In this document: positions 10,856 to 22,771 of the stretch, piece by piece
Layout: each line of letters starts with the position of its first letter
Position numbering within the stretch: the stretch's first letter is position 1
NCBI GenBank assembly: GCA_018398575.1
Contig: JAGTXZ010000005.1
Location: 3,844,001-3,908,000 of the forward strand
Direction: 5' to 3'
DNA from: Ampelomyces quisqualis
Lineage: Eukaryota > Ascomycota > Dothideomycetes > Pleosporales > Phaeosphaeriaceae
DNA: 64,000 nt
Position numbers and translations under genes: made by a program
Notes under the pieces: model-generated
Databases searched by the model: none
What the model saw: only the letters and a program-made list of their open reading frames with translations
What the model was told of the DNA's origin: nothing

Positions 10856-11485
10856 AGGCCGTCGAACACATCAGATCGAACTCATCATATTTGAACATGC
10901 AAGCGAGTGACCAAGCATGTTACAATCAATGTACCATGCGCTCGTAGGCCCGGGCCTGTGGAGTGCCATGGCATCAGAAATGTGTCGAAACCACGTGACC
11001 AAGGACCCGGATCTTCCAATTTGGCACGTATGGGTGACACAAAGCATGGGGCCTGGTCAAGACGTCGCCTCCACGCAACATCGTTTAAGAGGAACTCTTC
11101 GATTCTGTGCAGATACTTTTCGGTCGCTGACTGTGAAGTGATCGCCCCAGATCGCCATGGGGTGGGTTGACTCGTCCGAGCGATATGCAGCCGATGATCA
11201 TGGAAGGGCTTGTGAGGGTCACATTGTGGAAGCACCAGTACTGGAGGATGAAACATGGTATAGCTTGGACGAGTTATTGTCACAAAATCATTTTCTTGCC
11301 TTGAGAGTGCGTAAGACCTCACATTCTAAAAGCATCAATCGTCACGTGCGTTCGCGCTAATTTCGTACCCCACCCCGGAGAGCGCCCCGTCTTCCGTTGA
11401 CTGTGCTCACATCATCCTCAAAAGTCCCCATTCATTATTCGAGCATCACGACACATTGTCTGTATCTTTGCTGCGTTCTACACTC
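10856..11485. other. Intergenic region, promoter of the 1398-residue protein gene
   Basis: About 630 bp between CWC24 and the next gene on the same strand. It must hold the CWC24 terminator and the downstream promoter. CACGTG-type words occur (GTCACGTGCG near 11341). No further gene was seen. Confidence 0.4.
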
Positions 11486-14400
11486 ATGGCTCCCGTGTGC
11501 TGTGCCCGGCTACTTTCGGATCTCAGCGGCCAAACCTCGTGTGACAAGGAAGCCACATCCTCAGATGGTCGTCTATGTTCATTCCACTCGCGTCAATGTC
11601 AAGGTACGTAACTTCAATCGATCTTGTCTACCTGTACAATGCTTGATTGGTACGACTATGTACGTCTGAACAACGCCAACAACTTAAAGCACTTTATCGT
11701 GGATACAAGAAGCGAAATGCGGAGCTCGATGCCATCTCTGAGAAGCCCCCACCCTTTCTCGCAAGCAAGAAGGGTTCCATAGCTGCCCATGACTTTACAG
11801 ACGTGGACAATGAGGCATCGCTCCGCGAAATCCACGACTATGTCTTCAGGAGGTACAATCTACTAGACCGAGTCATCCGAGCTCGTAAACTGCACCATAG
11901 CCATTTCTTCGCCATCGACAATGACTATGGCCATGCAAGATTTTTGGACATCTTACAGAATGACCGCTATGTCATGGTCAAAGCGCTTGAGAGGCTTGGA
12001 AAGCGAGCTGCTGCACTCATGCACGAGCAAAAGCAGTGGTACTCTTGGGTCAAGAAGGTTCAAGAAGAGGAAGAAAATCAGGGTGAAAGCGAAAGTAAGA
12101 AGGTGAAGCTTGAATCGCTGTTGTTCAAACGCCACCAGAAAGAACTGGCGCGTCACCAGCGCGACATGAAATCGAAAGAAAGCAAGAAGCAACAAGAGGA
12201 GTTCCTAGATAAGGTGTACACTGAGCGCCTTTCTGAGATGTCTGAAGAAGAACAGGACGATTGGGACCCTATCAAGGACGTATACGGATATGAGAAGGAC
12301 AATTACATCGATCTAATCAAATTTTTCCTCATGCTGGAGGACAGTGGTCAATCCAACGAAGCAGACGATACACCGGAGACGATCGAAGGCGTCAATACGT
12401 CAGGCTCTGCCCCTACCGAGAAAGTCATGTCTAAAAACGCCAAAAAACGAGCAAAAAAGGCCAACGCCGAAATCAAGAAAATGGAAAACCCTAATGCGCA
12501 AACGACCGAGGGAAGAGCATCCAACGTCATCGAAATGGAGACAAAACAACAGATGCGCGAACGTCTGGCGAATTCGGTCAAATTTGAGAGATCGACGGGC
12601 TGGTATGTGGCAGGCAGTGACCCTCTTGGAGTTCATGCAACAACGCCTGCAGTTCCGAAGGATGAAATTGAACCGCTCTTAAGCGAGGTAGCAGAGATCA
12701 AGAACTTGATCTTCTGCCGTCTGCTATTGTCGCAAGCTAGCCTCCTGCCAGCTGCTCTAGAGAGCGATAGCATCGAGGACTTTTTCCAACGGAGCGAGGT
12801 AACGCGAGAGCATCTTCGAGACATATGCCTCAAGTTGGAGCGACCAAAGCTCCAAGACGTGAGAGACGCTTGTGCAGATTTCATCCGTGAACGAGACGGT
12901 GTTGATGAGGAGAGCGTGGACACTGCTGACGACGACGATGAAGAGGAAGAGAAGGGTCTTGTTCCTCAAGAGCATCGGATCATCCGGAAGTTCCGCAACG
13001 AACTTCCCAACAAGTATCAGACTAAACGAGAAAAAGCTGCCAAACATGCTGATAAGCAACCGCGCAAGCTATACAACACGGACGGGGATGGAGTCTTGGA
13101 TTTCGGCAAAACGACAGACGAAAGCCAGTACTCACGGAAGCGGATGCAAATCAAGGTGTGCGGTCGAAACATGTATAACTACCCCAGCGAGAAAGCTCTG
13201 AACCGTGGCGGATGGTACCACTTCTCGATCATTGCAAAAGACTCTCACCTTTTCGATGCAGTAGAGCTGTGCAGGAATTGGAACGAATTCTTCGAGCTCA
13301 ACATCCTGTGCATGTACCACTTTTTCCCGGCACCGAAGTGGACCAGGTTCATTGGAGACTTACCGCGCCAGCAACTGCTGCAGCTCGGCTTCATTCCTTA
13401 CTTCAATGGTGACAAAGCGGAGAAAGTGACGCACTACTTCCAAACTGGGAGTCGTGGCATGGCACGCCGATCGCATGCTATCGTTGAAATGAGGAATTTT
13501 ATCTGCGGCCACATCAAGCGGGATGATCCGGTCAGTCGACGGTTCATTCAATACCTCGCCAATGAGACATGGGAGCTGCGTGCGCTTGTACGCGACCGTA
13601 AAACTGGCAAGATCCTTATTCAACCACCCAAAGATGAACTGTGGCTACTACGCGAGAAGAGTGGCTGGGGAAGAGCTGCCCGCAATGATTTCGACGTGAT
13701 TGGCGAAATAGGACCTAGTTTTTTCGAACAAATGGTAAGCATGGGAAAGTACGATATGCAATGCGTAGACTGATCTTCTGACTCTTTAGGACACCGTGCG
13801 AAAGTGGCGCCTCGGCTTCGCAGAGTATTACGACGTCTATGTGTGGGACGCGAGCCCGGGACGCTCTTACCTTTTACTCCAACGGAAGCTAGAAGAAGTG
13901 AGCTTTGCATGTACAAGTTCACTTCGAATCCTCTGCTGATTTTTCTAGACCCTTGCGCGAGCATTGCGTGTCCATGACCTCAAAGATATGTTCTCAGCGA
14001 CAAGTCATATCCTCCGAACAATCACCAGAGACGCCGAAACCGAGCGCGTGCGCAGCATCAAGCCTGGCGAACAGGTTGTAAGTATGTGGGACGGCCTTGA
14101 TAAGACTGCAAAAGCGTACAACTGGTGCCCATCCAATGGCAGTGACATGAACGAAGGGTTCATAGCTAGCTACGCTTACACGGAAGCGGACGAGCTCGAA
14201 GACGCCATTCTATTTCCAAAGGAAGCAAGTGGTGAGATGGCAGACAATCTGTTCCACAATGACCCAAGTGCACTGGACATTTTCGAAAACGGGGGGTCGC
14301 TGGATGTCCGCAAATTTGCCGCAGATCTTGACACGGACGACGAAATGACGGGTTCCGACGAAGACGATGATGATGTCGACGAAGAAGCTTACTCCGACAT

Positions 14401-15970
14401 GGATGAAGAAGGCGTCGCAGCGCTCGATGACGACGACGGAGATTCAAACTGGGGCACAGACGATGATGTGTCGGATATAAGCAAGGGGTTCGTCACCGCT
14501 GAGGAGCAGGACGCCATGGATCAGACTGTGGAGACACTCGCTGCTCAGATGAAGAAGTACATGAACGTTTCCCTGGCAAAGAAGTCCTCGATGCGGGAGC
14601 CGGACTACTTTCTGCCGATCATTCGCAGCCCTACAAGTGCAAGAGGCATACATGATTTGATGTTGAAAGATCACGAGGGTCTTATGCATGCGATGCGCAA
14701 TGCTCTTCGCTGTCTGAAGGAGTATGACAATAGCAAAATGGCGGTTGAGGCCGACTTTTATCGTCACATCGATCGACAGAAGAGCAAAGGTGTGTTGTAT
14801 CATGAAACTTGTGCCGAGTCCGTACTGATGGAATTCTAGTCTTTAAAAACAGCTGGCACCAAGCTGATCAAGAGCCTGGCGCGCTCAAGCGATATGCTGA
14901 AGCTGATTTCATTGTATCGATCATGGACGCCATAGTCATGGCCAGTCTTAACGCTGGACCGTTTGAGCTTTGCAAGTTCATGCAGATGGCTGATCTCTTC
15001 CGGGAAGAGCGTCGTATTGTTGACGACGCTTTCAAGGCATATGCAGCGATTGCTCTCTTCTTTGAGAGCGACAGGTTTTGTGCTCACAAGGTGGGAAGTT
15101 TGTTCAAAGACTCGCTTTTGCTCAATCAGGAAGAGAGGGCGAAGAATATCCCAGACCGTCGGACGCACAAGAGTAACAAGACCATGCCACCGGAGTTCTG
15201 GAAGGACTGGGACAGGTTGTTGAAGGAGAATAACCGCGACTCCAAGGATGCGGTCGAAGACATATACCCGATAGAATGGCGCAAAGCAATCCGTCCTGTG
15301 GTGATACGATGCAAGTCTCGCGTTCCCTCTCCTAAGCTCTACTAACGCCGTAACAGTATTCCGCGCCGGAATCATCTGCCCCAGCTACGACGGCTCCGCG
15401 TCGGGCATCTGCACCGCCAAAGCTGAACCCGAGCGGCCCATGGACCTCTATATCGACTTCCGCGTCGGCATCCCCCTCAACAACGTCGTCTCGCACCTCG
15501 CAGACCCCACGCCCCTCGATCGCGACTTCATCATCAAGAAAGTCCAAACATTCCAAGAGGCCAACGCGTCGGCCAAGTTCGCCGTGTTACGCCTCTGGTC
15601 GGCACCACACTTTTACCCGCTCATGCTCGGCTACGACAAGCGTGCCATGTGCGCGTTCCTCGACGACCGCGGCAGATGCTGGGAATTCAAATTCATACCA
15701 AAGGACATGCCGTATAGCGAATGGAGTATCCATCAACAGCTCTCACTGCGACTGGAGCCGTGGAGGCATGTTTTCGGACAACAAGTCATGGTGGCAAAAG
15801 ATGTAGTCTTGGTCATGGGGCGGGACGAGAAGAATCTAAGGCAGTTGGCCGAGGGGGTGACGTGGGCTGTGCAGACCAAGCCGTGGAGACTCGAGGTGGA
15901 CTTTTGGCGGAGCTTTGTCAATGTCGATGTCGAGTTTTTGGAGGGGCTGGACAGGAGGTGGTTGGATTAA
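11486..15970 (+). CDS. Large uncharacterised fungal protein, six exons
   Basis: Reconstructed exons: 11486-11603, 11690-13734, 13790-13897, 13949-14789, 14840-15310, 15357-15970. Phases agree throughout and give 1398 residues. The start MAPVCCARLLSDLSG joins across an 86-bp intron to ALYRGYKKRNAELD and adds four cysteines in the first 40 residues (C5, C6, C19, C32), possibly a small metal site. A Lys/Glu-rich coiled segment follows (residues about 100-300). A conserved-looking core then contains CGRNMYNYPSEKALNRGGW, YHFFPAPKW, QTGSRGMARRSHA and CGHIKRDDPVSRRFIQYLA. A very acidic stretch lies near residue 870. The C-terminal part (FRAGIICPSY, MDLYIDFRVGIP, FYPLMLGYDKR) ends in EGLDRRWLD. The last intron, 15311-15356, is of GC-AG type (GCAAGT donor, CTAAC branch). 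I recall similar unnamed proteins as widespread in filamentous ascomycetes, but know no function. No signal peptide or membrane segment is evident. Confidence 0.85.
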
Positions 15971-16286
15971 TGTAAAGGCGCGCGAGTTCAGCCGAGATGG
16001 ACAGTAGCGCGCAGCACGTGATGGCGGCCGTTTTCTAGAAGACTAGAACGCTAGAACGGCCCATGGTCGCAGTGGGGCTCGTGATGGTTGCGGCGCACGG
16101 TGAAGTCGCCCCGCCAAAGAAGAGTAATACCTAATGAGGGCGGGCGAAGGGACAGAGTTTTTCGTCAGCTCAGCTCCATGCCCGCGTGAGAGCAGGACAC
16201 AGGAGAGCCGTCGCGATAGTACAGAGCCACCTGCCGCCAGACACCCCTCGGGCTCGCCAGTCACCGCAGCACTGCAGTGGGAGTGA
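15971..16286. other. Intergenic region with no visible gene
   Basis: Just over 300 bp between two plus-strand genes. It should contain the terminator of the upstream gene and the promoter of the next. A short direct repeat (CTAGAAGACTAGAACGCTAG, near 16035-16054) is the only structure noticed. Confidence 0.4.
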
Positions 16287-17190
16287 ATGCACGCAGCACC
16301 CATGGCCGCAGCACAGTCCGTGTTTCTACCGCCCGATCCGGCACCTCGGCCCCCCGGCTTCGACGACCAGGTGGCCCGCAGCGTCGAGGTGAAGCGGCAG
16401 CAACTCGAGCGCGACATTGCCGCCTACATCGAGCGCCGCCGCCAGGAACTGCGCGCCTACGAGCAAGAGGTAGGCCCTGCTGGCTGCGTGCTGCGTGGAC
16501 GGCATGCTGACGACGCTGGTGTAGCTGTTGGCGCAGCACCGCTCCATGGAATGCGCCGAAGAAAAGGCCAAACGCACCAAGCACTCGCGCGTGCAGAAGC
16601 GCGAGAAGGAGCTGTATGGCCTAGTCACGCCCGTCTTCCTGCCGCTGCTCGACGCAAGGGACTCGTCGCCGGCCATGGAGGAGGACAGCACGGCCGTCGA
16701 CGCCGTCCAGAAGTCCAGGCGCGCATCCAACCCCCCGACGACTATCACCACCACCACCGCCACCACCGCCACCACCGCCACCACCAGGAAATCCGCCCTG
16801 CGCACCCACTCGTCCACCAAGCCCCGCCGAAAGCGCGTCTCCCTCGTCATCGACGGCCACACGGTCCTCCCCGCCGACACCCCCGCCGAACCCGCACTCG
16901 CCTCGCCCAGCAGCGGAACCACGTCGGCCTCGACCAGCACCGCCTCGCTCGACGACATGATTGATCCGCGCCTCATGGCGAACACGCCAGAAGCCCGCAT
17001 CCAGACCCACACCCACACCGAAGCAACTCACCACTCCCTCCCCCTCCCCCTGTCCAACACCATGCACTCGCCCACCAAGCCCCTCATCGACAACACCCCG
17101 CTATCACCCCCGACCCCGCACCCCGCTATCACCCCCGCACCACTACTCCCCGCGCTCCCGAGTCCCGACCCCACCGCCGCTGAAGAAGAG

Positions 17191-17222
<32 letters not shown>

Positions 17223-17544
17223 AGAAGAAGCCCACTTTGACACCTACGTAGGCGGCCTCCGCGGCTCGGGCGCCGACGACGTCGACCAGGCAGGGAGCTA
17301 TGGCTACCCGAGTTCCTTGGGCGCGAGTTATCTGGAAACGTATATGCAGAGTCGCCCGTTGCGGGTGCGCATGGAAGCAGTGGGCAAAGCGGGCTTGCAG
17401 GGCGTCGAGAAGGCGGGCATGGGCATGGGGCGCAGAGAAGAAGAGGTCGTGGACGAGGATGCTGAGGAGCAGAGGGCTTTGGAGGATGGGAAGGATGACG
17501 GGGACGAGGATGTGGATATCATGGGGGAGATAGAGGGGGTTTGA
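16287..17544 (+). CDS. Acidic, low-complexity protein of unknown function
   Basis: Two exons, 16287-16469 and 16525-17544, joined across a 55-bp GTAGGC...GTAG intron, give 400 residues. The joined N-terminal part is a clear amphipathic helix (residues about 25-95: VEVKRQQLERDIAAYIERRR, then LLAQHRSMECAEEKAKRTKH, RVQKREKELYGLVTPVFLPL). The rest is disordered and rich in Thr/Pro/Ser. It includes a Thr run coded by ACC repeats (about 16740-16790), a Glu run of about 15 residues coded by GAA/GAG (about 17182-17230) and an acidic C terminus. The helix plus the TPVFLPLL motif is the only part that looks conserved. A second in-frame ATG at 16302 is an alternative start. Function unknown. Confidence 0.75.
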
Positions 17545-17598
17545 ATGGTTGAGGTGTTGGGGAGGGAGGGGGTTTGAATGGTTGAGGTGTTGGGGGAA
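17535..17598. repeat. 33-bp tandem duplication spanning a stop codon
   Basis: A G-rich unit of about 33 bp containing TTTGAATGGTTGAGGTGTTG occurs twice in tandem. The first copy includes the TGA stop of the acidic protein gene, so the coding end itself lies in the repeat. Confidence 0.75.
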
Positions 17599-17807
17599 GG
17601 GTTTTCTATGGCATTGATGTTGCGAGACAAAGTGGCGTCTTGGATAAGAAACCACTCGCGAGACACGACTTCTCCAACGGCAAACCTTCGATTGGATAAC
17701 GGCGCGAGAAACATGTCTCACAGCCATTGCCTTGGGTCCACAGCCTCATCTGGCCTCGAATATACCTCCTTTTGTACTTGTACGTTGCAAACAACCCCCT
17801 GCAGTAC

Positions 17808-19029
17808 CTAACTAGCCCCGCCACGCTCCTTGACCTGCTCCACCCGCTTCACCACCCGATCCAACAAACTCACAATCTCGTCGCTCACAAACCCCGGCCC
17901 ATCGCGCTGGATAAAATGCCCACATCCCACCGCCACCAGCGGGCCCACGCTCCGGCCCGCGTCGGTGATGAACGTCAGGCCCTCATTGTACTTGCGCCAG
18001 GCCGGGTTGGCGTACGTCATAGTCAGGAGTTTCGGGGTGTGCAGGCAGCCCGTGACTGCGGATGCGGATGGGCGTTTTTAGTAACGAGTGACTCTAGACA
18101 AGGAGGAGGGAGTAGGTGGGGTAAGGAAAGAAAAGGAAAAGGAAAGAAAGAAAAAACGTACATGACTGCTCGGCAAAAGTTTCCCAATCGTGGCCTACGA
18201 CGGTCAAGTACGGGCCTTGACCTAGATAGCCCTCCAGGCGCGGCGCATCGGCGGCGGGGAGTAATTTGGCTAGATTGCGTCGGGACAGGCCTTCGGTGTT
18301 GGGGACGTCTGGGTGGAATGTTTCGCGGTACTTTTGGCGCGTTTCCCGCACTTGGGAGAGACTGACGCCTTGCGGGAGAGAGTGTTTGTTGAAGTCTGCG
18401 GCATCCGGGTCGGGCCAGAAGGATTGGTAGTCTGAGTTGGCCATGATGCTATCCAGGAACAGCAGGCCCGAGACGGTGCCGGGATGGGTTTGGGTAAACA
18501 GTCTCGCGAGTGCGCAGCCGATGCTGTTGCATACGAAGATCAAGTTGGGGAAGTGCGTTGGTTTGGCCGCGTCGAGATGTTCGCGCCAGATTTGCAGGAT
18601 GAGTTGTTTGACGTCTTGGACTGCGGACATGGCGTCGTGGCCGTGGCATGGTGGCGGGTCTTTGTCTGATGGGTCGCTGTCGGACTCGCCTTGGCCGTAG
18701 CGGTCGTAGCTGAGGAGCCCGGGGTAGGGGAGACGGCCGACGATTCGCTTTTCCAAAAAGCTGTGGATGGATGCGTCCCATGCGCTTCGGGGTAGCACAA
18801 GTCCATTCAGAAAGACCAGCAAGGTTTGTGAGAATGGGTTTTTGTGGTTCTTTCGTGAGGATGCTGGATAGTAGGTGTAGTTTAGCTTCGCCCCGGGCTT
18901 GTGGTCTAGCGCCATCGACGACACCTCTGGATCGGGAAAAGGCGGCAACTCTTCTTCTGATGGATTCATGCTGTTTGCGACTGGAATATCTAGCTGGGCA
19001 GAATTACTCGAATGCCGTTGCGCGGCCAT
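17808..19029 (-). CDS. Alpha/beta hydrolase
   Basis: Two exons, 18162-19029 and 17808-18055, separated by a 106-bp intron (GTACGT...CCGCAG), give 371 residues from the first in-frame ATG at 19029. A start at 18969 (MNPSEE) would remove 20 residues and is equally plausible. The fold is shown by LLVFLNGLVLPRSAW (strand and oxyanion loop, residues 71-84), SYDRYGQGES (107-116), the nucleophile elbow CNSIGC (Ser169) and LLFLDSIMAN. The catalytic His lies in the last exon, within GCGHFIQRDGP. The two exons therefore complete the Ser/His part of the triad. The elbow has Asn where many relatives have His. Likely a cytosolic esterase- or epoxide-hydrolase-like enzyme; the substrate cannot be inferred. 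Confidence 0.85.
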
Positions 19030-19770
19030 CTCTTGCCGGCACTTGTGGACGCTCACGAGACGGGCGTGTTGGTGTAGTCTGTGCGACTGTCGAGCAAGCA
19101 GAGCTGCGAGCTGCAGAGGGTTGGAGTTGACATGGAAACCTGATTGGGGTGGAACCCTCTCGTCATGGCCGCGCGCAAGATGGGAGCTGGACCAGTTCCC
19201 GGCGTGTTCCGACAACTCTCGTCTTGTGCTGTCATTCCGCGATGCTCGTGCTGGTCACTCACCGTCGGCGACAGCAGAACGAGGTGTCTTCGAGCGCCCG
19301 CGTGGGGCGTCCAGGCCGTCAGTCGTGGTGTCGAGGCGCTGGCCCGGAAGGGGAAGGCATGACGTCGGCGCCTGCCGCTGCTGCTGTGACAACCGCCAGC
19401 GACTGCCGTTGCACGCTCCGCGCCTGCCCGCCACCCACCCGCCGCCTTCATCGACCATGGCCAACTTCGGCGGGTCTTGTGTTTGCCAAACAACAGCATT
19501 CCAGTTGGACAGTCTTAGCCACGCCCGCCGCCGTCCGCCTCGCTCACCCCCACATCCTTCGCTCTGCGTCACCACCCTGCCATAGCACCTGAAGCGCACC
19601 ACCAACACCAACACCACCTTCACCGCCACCACCACACCCGCCTCGCCCATCGCAGCCGCTTCTTGGATTCCGTGCCCGAGGCTAGTACAGCGCAAGTGGC
19701 CGGGCCCACAACTCCCCGAGCTTGTGCTGACGCTCGCCGGAGCTTTAGCGCCGCGACTACGTAGTGCAGC
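19030..19770. promoter_or_regulatory. Divergent promoter region
   Basis: About 740 bp between the alpha/beta hydrolase (minus) and the next gene (plus). Both promoters must be here. Open frames that cross it on both strands are shadows of GC-rich sequence. CACCAC-rich runs lie near 19600-19640. Confidence 0.4.
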
Positions 19771-20601
19771 ATGGCGAAATACATCGACGCCGGCACGCAG
19801 ACTAAATGGGCGGGCATCATGCAGCGCGACACTGTTCGTCCTGACGTCCCCCGCCCCCCGCCCCTCGACACCACCACCCCGCCCGACGAGATGATAACCC
19901 AAAAGGACCAGCACTTCTATGGCATCCCGTCCATCAGACAGCCCACCTTCTCTGTTCCGAACGCTACTCCCCCGGCCCCGTCGCTGCTCGAGAGACGCCA
20001 GAACCGCGTCGGCTTGACTCCTCACATCCCCCTGCCACCCAACACTCTGCCATCTGACCTGCCGCCTTCTGAGCTCCACGACGACGTTCCGCGGTCGCCT
20101 GCAACCACTCATGCCCTGCTGTCGCCGCTGCCCGAGGCAAACAAGCGCCATGCCGGCCACACCCCCTTGATTCCTCGAGCACTGTCCCCCGAGCCCGAAG
20201 CAGCCGCAGAGATGGCCAACCAGGAGGCTGCTCGACAGGAGGCAGCAGAAGACAGCGTCGCCACGCCAGACCTGGACGAGGCACTGACTGGAGCCTTGAC
20301 ACTACCATCAAACCCCGTTGATGGCGCAGCCGACCACATAGAATTGGACGCGCTGGACAAAATTCTGGGCAAGATTGCTAAGCAGCAGACAACGCTCAGG
20401 GGCGAATTTGATGACGAGGATTCCAGGCCTGAGCCCAAGACCTCACCAAAAGCAGACGCCGTGGACACTACCCAAGACGGTCTGCCTCTCAGCCGCAAAG
20501 GATCCGCAGACTCTCGTCGCTCAGGCGCCACCGAGGAAGTCGACGGCGTCATTCTCAAGAGCCCGCCGTCCAACTTTGGCGCGCCGCTGGGATCACTTTA
20601 G
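19771..20601 (+). CDS. Disordered hypothetical protein
   Basis: Single-exon 276-residue protein starting MAKYIDAGTQTKWAGIMQRD. Apart from this N-terminal segment and a short region near residue 50 (KDQHFYGIPSIRQPTFSVP), the protein is rich in Pro, Ser, Ala and acidic residues and looks unstructured. A short helix (residues 190-210, HIELDALDKILGKIAKQQTT) is followed by a Ser-rich tail with RKGSADSRRSG, a likely phosphorylation target. No signal peptide, membrane segment or known domain is visible. The gene is divergent from the alpha/beta hydrolase. Codon use fits the surrounding genes, so I consider it real but cannot name it. Confidence 0.65.
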   Translation: MAKYIDAGTQTKWAGIMQRDTVRPDVPRPPPLDTTTPPDEMITQKDQHFYGIPSIRQPTFSVPNATPPAPSLLERRQNRVGLTPHIPLPPNTLPSDLPPSELHDDVPRSPATTHALLSPLPEANKRHAGHTPLIPRALSPEPEAAAEMANQEAARQEAAEDSVATPDLDEALTGALTLPSNPVDGAADHIELDALDKILGKIAKQQTTLRGEFDDEDSRPEPKTSPKADAVDTTQDGLPLSRKGSADSRRSGATEEVDGVILKSPPSNFGAPLGSL

Positions 20602-20999
20602 TCTCGCTCGGGACGTTGGGTTAAAATTTCCACTAGAATTATGCGTCGGCGTTGTGTGGAGAAAACGAAAACAGGCGAAAGTCTATAGGTGCAATTTGTA
20701 TCGGAAAAAACGAATACCCAGCGAAAGGCCACGGATGTCGGCCCCTGAAGGTATCGTTTGCGCAAGGCTATAGATTACCAGCCTAGCAATGAATCAAACA
20801 ACATAGTTCAAAATGGTGTCGGTGATCAGATGTGAACTAAAAGGAAATACGCACATGCCGCTCGAGTGAAAAGAGAGCAACATTGTCAAAAGAGCCTTGG
20901 TGCCGTTTAACTTTTGTCATTATCCATCTAGACCATCACCCCATCCATGAGACAGGCTTTTGCTAGACCTTGTTTCACCTCTTCTTCTTCCATCAAGCC
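20602..20999. other. Intergenic region between convergent genes
   Basis: About 400 bp between the converging 3' ends of the disordered-protein gene and CCT8. It should hold both polyadenylation regions. No gene seen. Confidence 0.4.
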
Positions 21000-22771
21000 C
21001 TAATCATCCTGATCCCAGTTTCCACCCTGCGCTTTGCCAGGCATCTTCGGTCCGCCAGCTTGCCGAGCAACAATGATTTGGTCCACGCTCAAGACTGTCC
21101 TCGCAGCCTCGGTAGCCAACTTGATTGCCCAGCTCTTGCTGACCCACAGATCCAGAATGCCTGCCTCCTTGGCGTCAAGGGTTCCCGTGTTGTCGTCGTT
21201 TTCAATGTCCACACCCGTCGTCCACTCGTCGTCTTTGCGGCCTTTTTGCGCGGCGTGCGAGACATACAAGCGGGCAAGGACCTCGGTGGCATCGAGACCT
21301 GCCGACTCGGCGAGTGTGCGGGGGATAACTTCAAACGCTTCGGCATACTTGCGGATCGAGTACTGTGCGAGACCAGATGTGCGCTCGGCAATGGCCTTGA
21401 CGCGCTCGATGAGCTGCATTTCTGTTGCTCCTGCGCCGGGTACGAGTCGTGGATCGCGGGTGATGGCCTTGACCACGTTGACGCCGTCGTCGATGGCGCG
21501 CTCTACGTCGTCGAGGTGGTTCTGGGTAGCGCCTCGGAGGACCAGAGTGGCGGTTCGTGTTTGCTCGTTTTCTTGCCTGAAGACTGTGACGCGGTCACCG
21601 CCGATCTCGAGAGTCTCGACGATGTCGATAGTGCCCATCTCATCGGGCATAGGTGCACCAAGACGAGCGAGCGGGGTTGCGCCAACGACTCGGCATAACC
21701 GGCGGAGCTCGAACTTGGAAAGAATCTTGATAACGAGCATGTTGTAGCGGTTGAGATAGTGTAGCGCAAGCTCTCCGATGGTTGAGCCGGCAATGACCAC
21801 GCGCATGCCCGAGTCGTGGAGCTCCTTGATCACCTGCTCGACCTGCTGCTCCTCGCCCTTTGTGAAATCCATCATCTCCTTTGCGTTGTGCAGCAGTACC
21901 GTGCCCTTGGTCTCTGTTTGTGATATGTCAATTGGGCATGAGAACACTCCAACCTTGGCCTTGACGGCCTGCTGGACGAGGCCGTCTGGGACCCTGGGGA
22001 AGACCATGCCCTTGACGACTTTGCTCTGCTCCAAAGCACCACCCATGATCTTGACCACACGCACGTTGTCGACATTGAAGTTGGTGGCGTTCTTGGGAAG
22101 AACGGCGAGGACGGCTTCGGCGACGAGGTTGGCGAGGAAGTCTTCGCTGCCTGACTGCTTGGCTGCCACTACTGTGCGGATTGCTTTGCTGAGCTCTTCC
22201 TGTGATCGCATGTCTGCCACCTTGTCGCATACGAGCTCTGTCGCGTAGTCAGTAACGCGTGGGTCGCCGTCGAGGTTTCAGACGCACCTTCGAGAGTCTG
22301 TTGCGCTGCAGCCTGTGCCTTTTCATAACCCAACACAATGTCGCTCGTCTTCAGCCCCATCCGAATGAGCTCCTCGGCCTTCTTGAGCAGTTCGCCCGCC
22401 AGAACAATGACCAGGTTGGTCGCGTCGCCCATCTCAGCCTCTTGTTGCTGACTCGCCATGACCACCAGCTTTGCAGCGGGGTGGACGACCTCGAGCTCGC
22501 GCAATATTGTTGCCGCATCTGAGGTCAGGATCATTTTTTGGAGGTGGTTTATGACGATCTTGTTCCGGCCATAGGGTCCGAGAGAAGTCTGAACGGTCTG
22601 GGCAATGGTGCGGCAGGCGTCGATGTTGCGAATAACAGCTCCATCTTCGGCGTCGTAGCTGTTATTGGAGGTCAACTGTCCGCATGCTGCGAGTGGTAGA
22701 GGGGGGATTTACTTCTGGTAGCCGTTCTTGAACAGGCCGGCATTTGGGGCGTTGGGTATCGAGAGAGACAT
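21000..22771 (-). CDS. CCT8: T-complex protein 1 subunit theta
   Basis: Three exons, 22713-22771, 22288-22658 and 21000-22237, with introns of 54 and 50 bp, give 555 residues, the normal length for CCT theta. The joined start is MSLSIPNAPNAGLFKNGYQN followed by YDAEDGAVIRNIDACRTIAQ. Group II chaperonin signatures are present: TSLGPYGRNK, LTSDAATILREL, ASQQQEAEMGDATN, GIL-type AGSTIGELA and VPGAGATEMQL. It ends GGNWDQDD. The theta subunit is one of eight paralogues in the hetero-oligomeric CCT/TRiC ring that folds actin, tubulin and other cytosolic proteins with ATP. It is divergent from the mL46 gene, separated by about 540 bp. Confidence 0.97.

Noticed and set aside
16326..17067. Long minus-strand frames opposite the acidic protein (230 and 148 codons)
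   Set aside because: They read through the ACC and GAA repeats as poly-Val, poly-Gly or poly-Ser and have no protein-like features.
19255..20160. 301-codon minus-strand open frame
   Set aside because: Opposes the disordered-protein gene and its promoter; Arg/Gly-rich shadow of GC-rich DNA.
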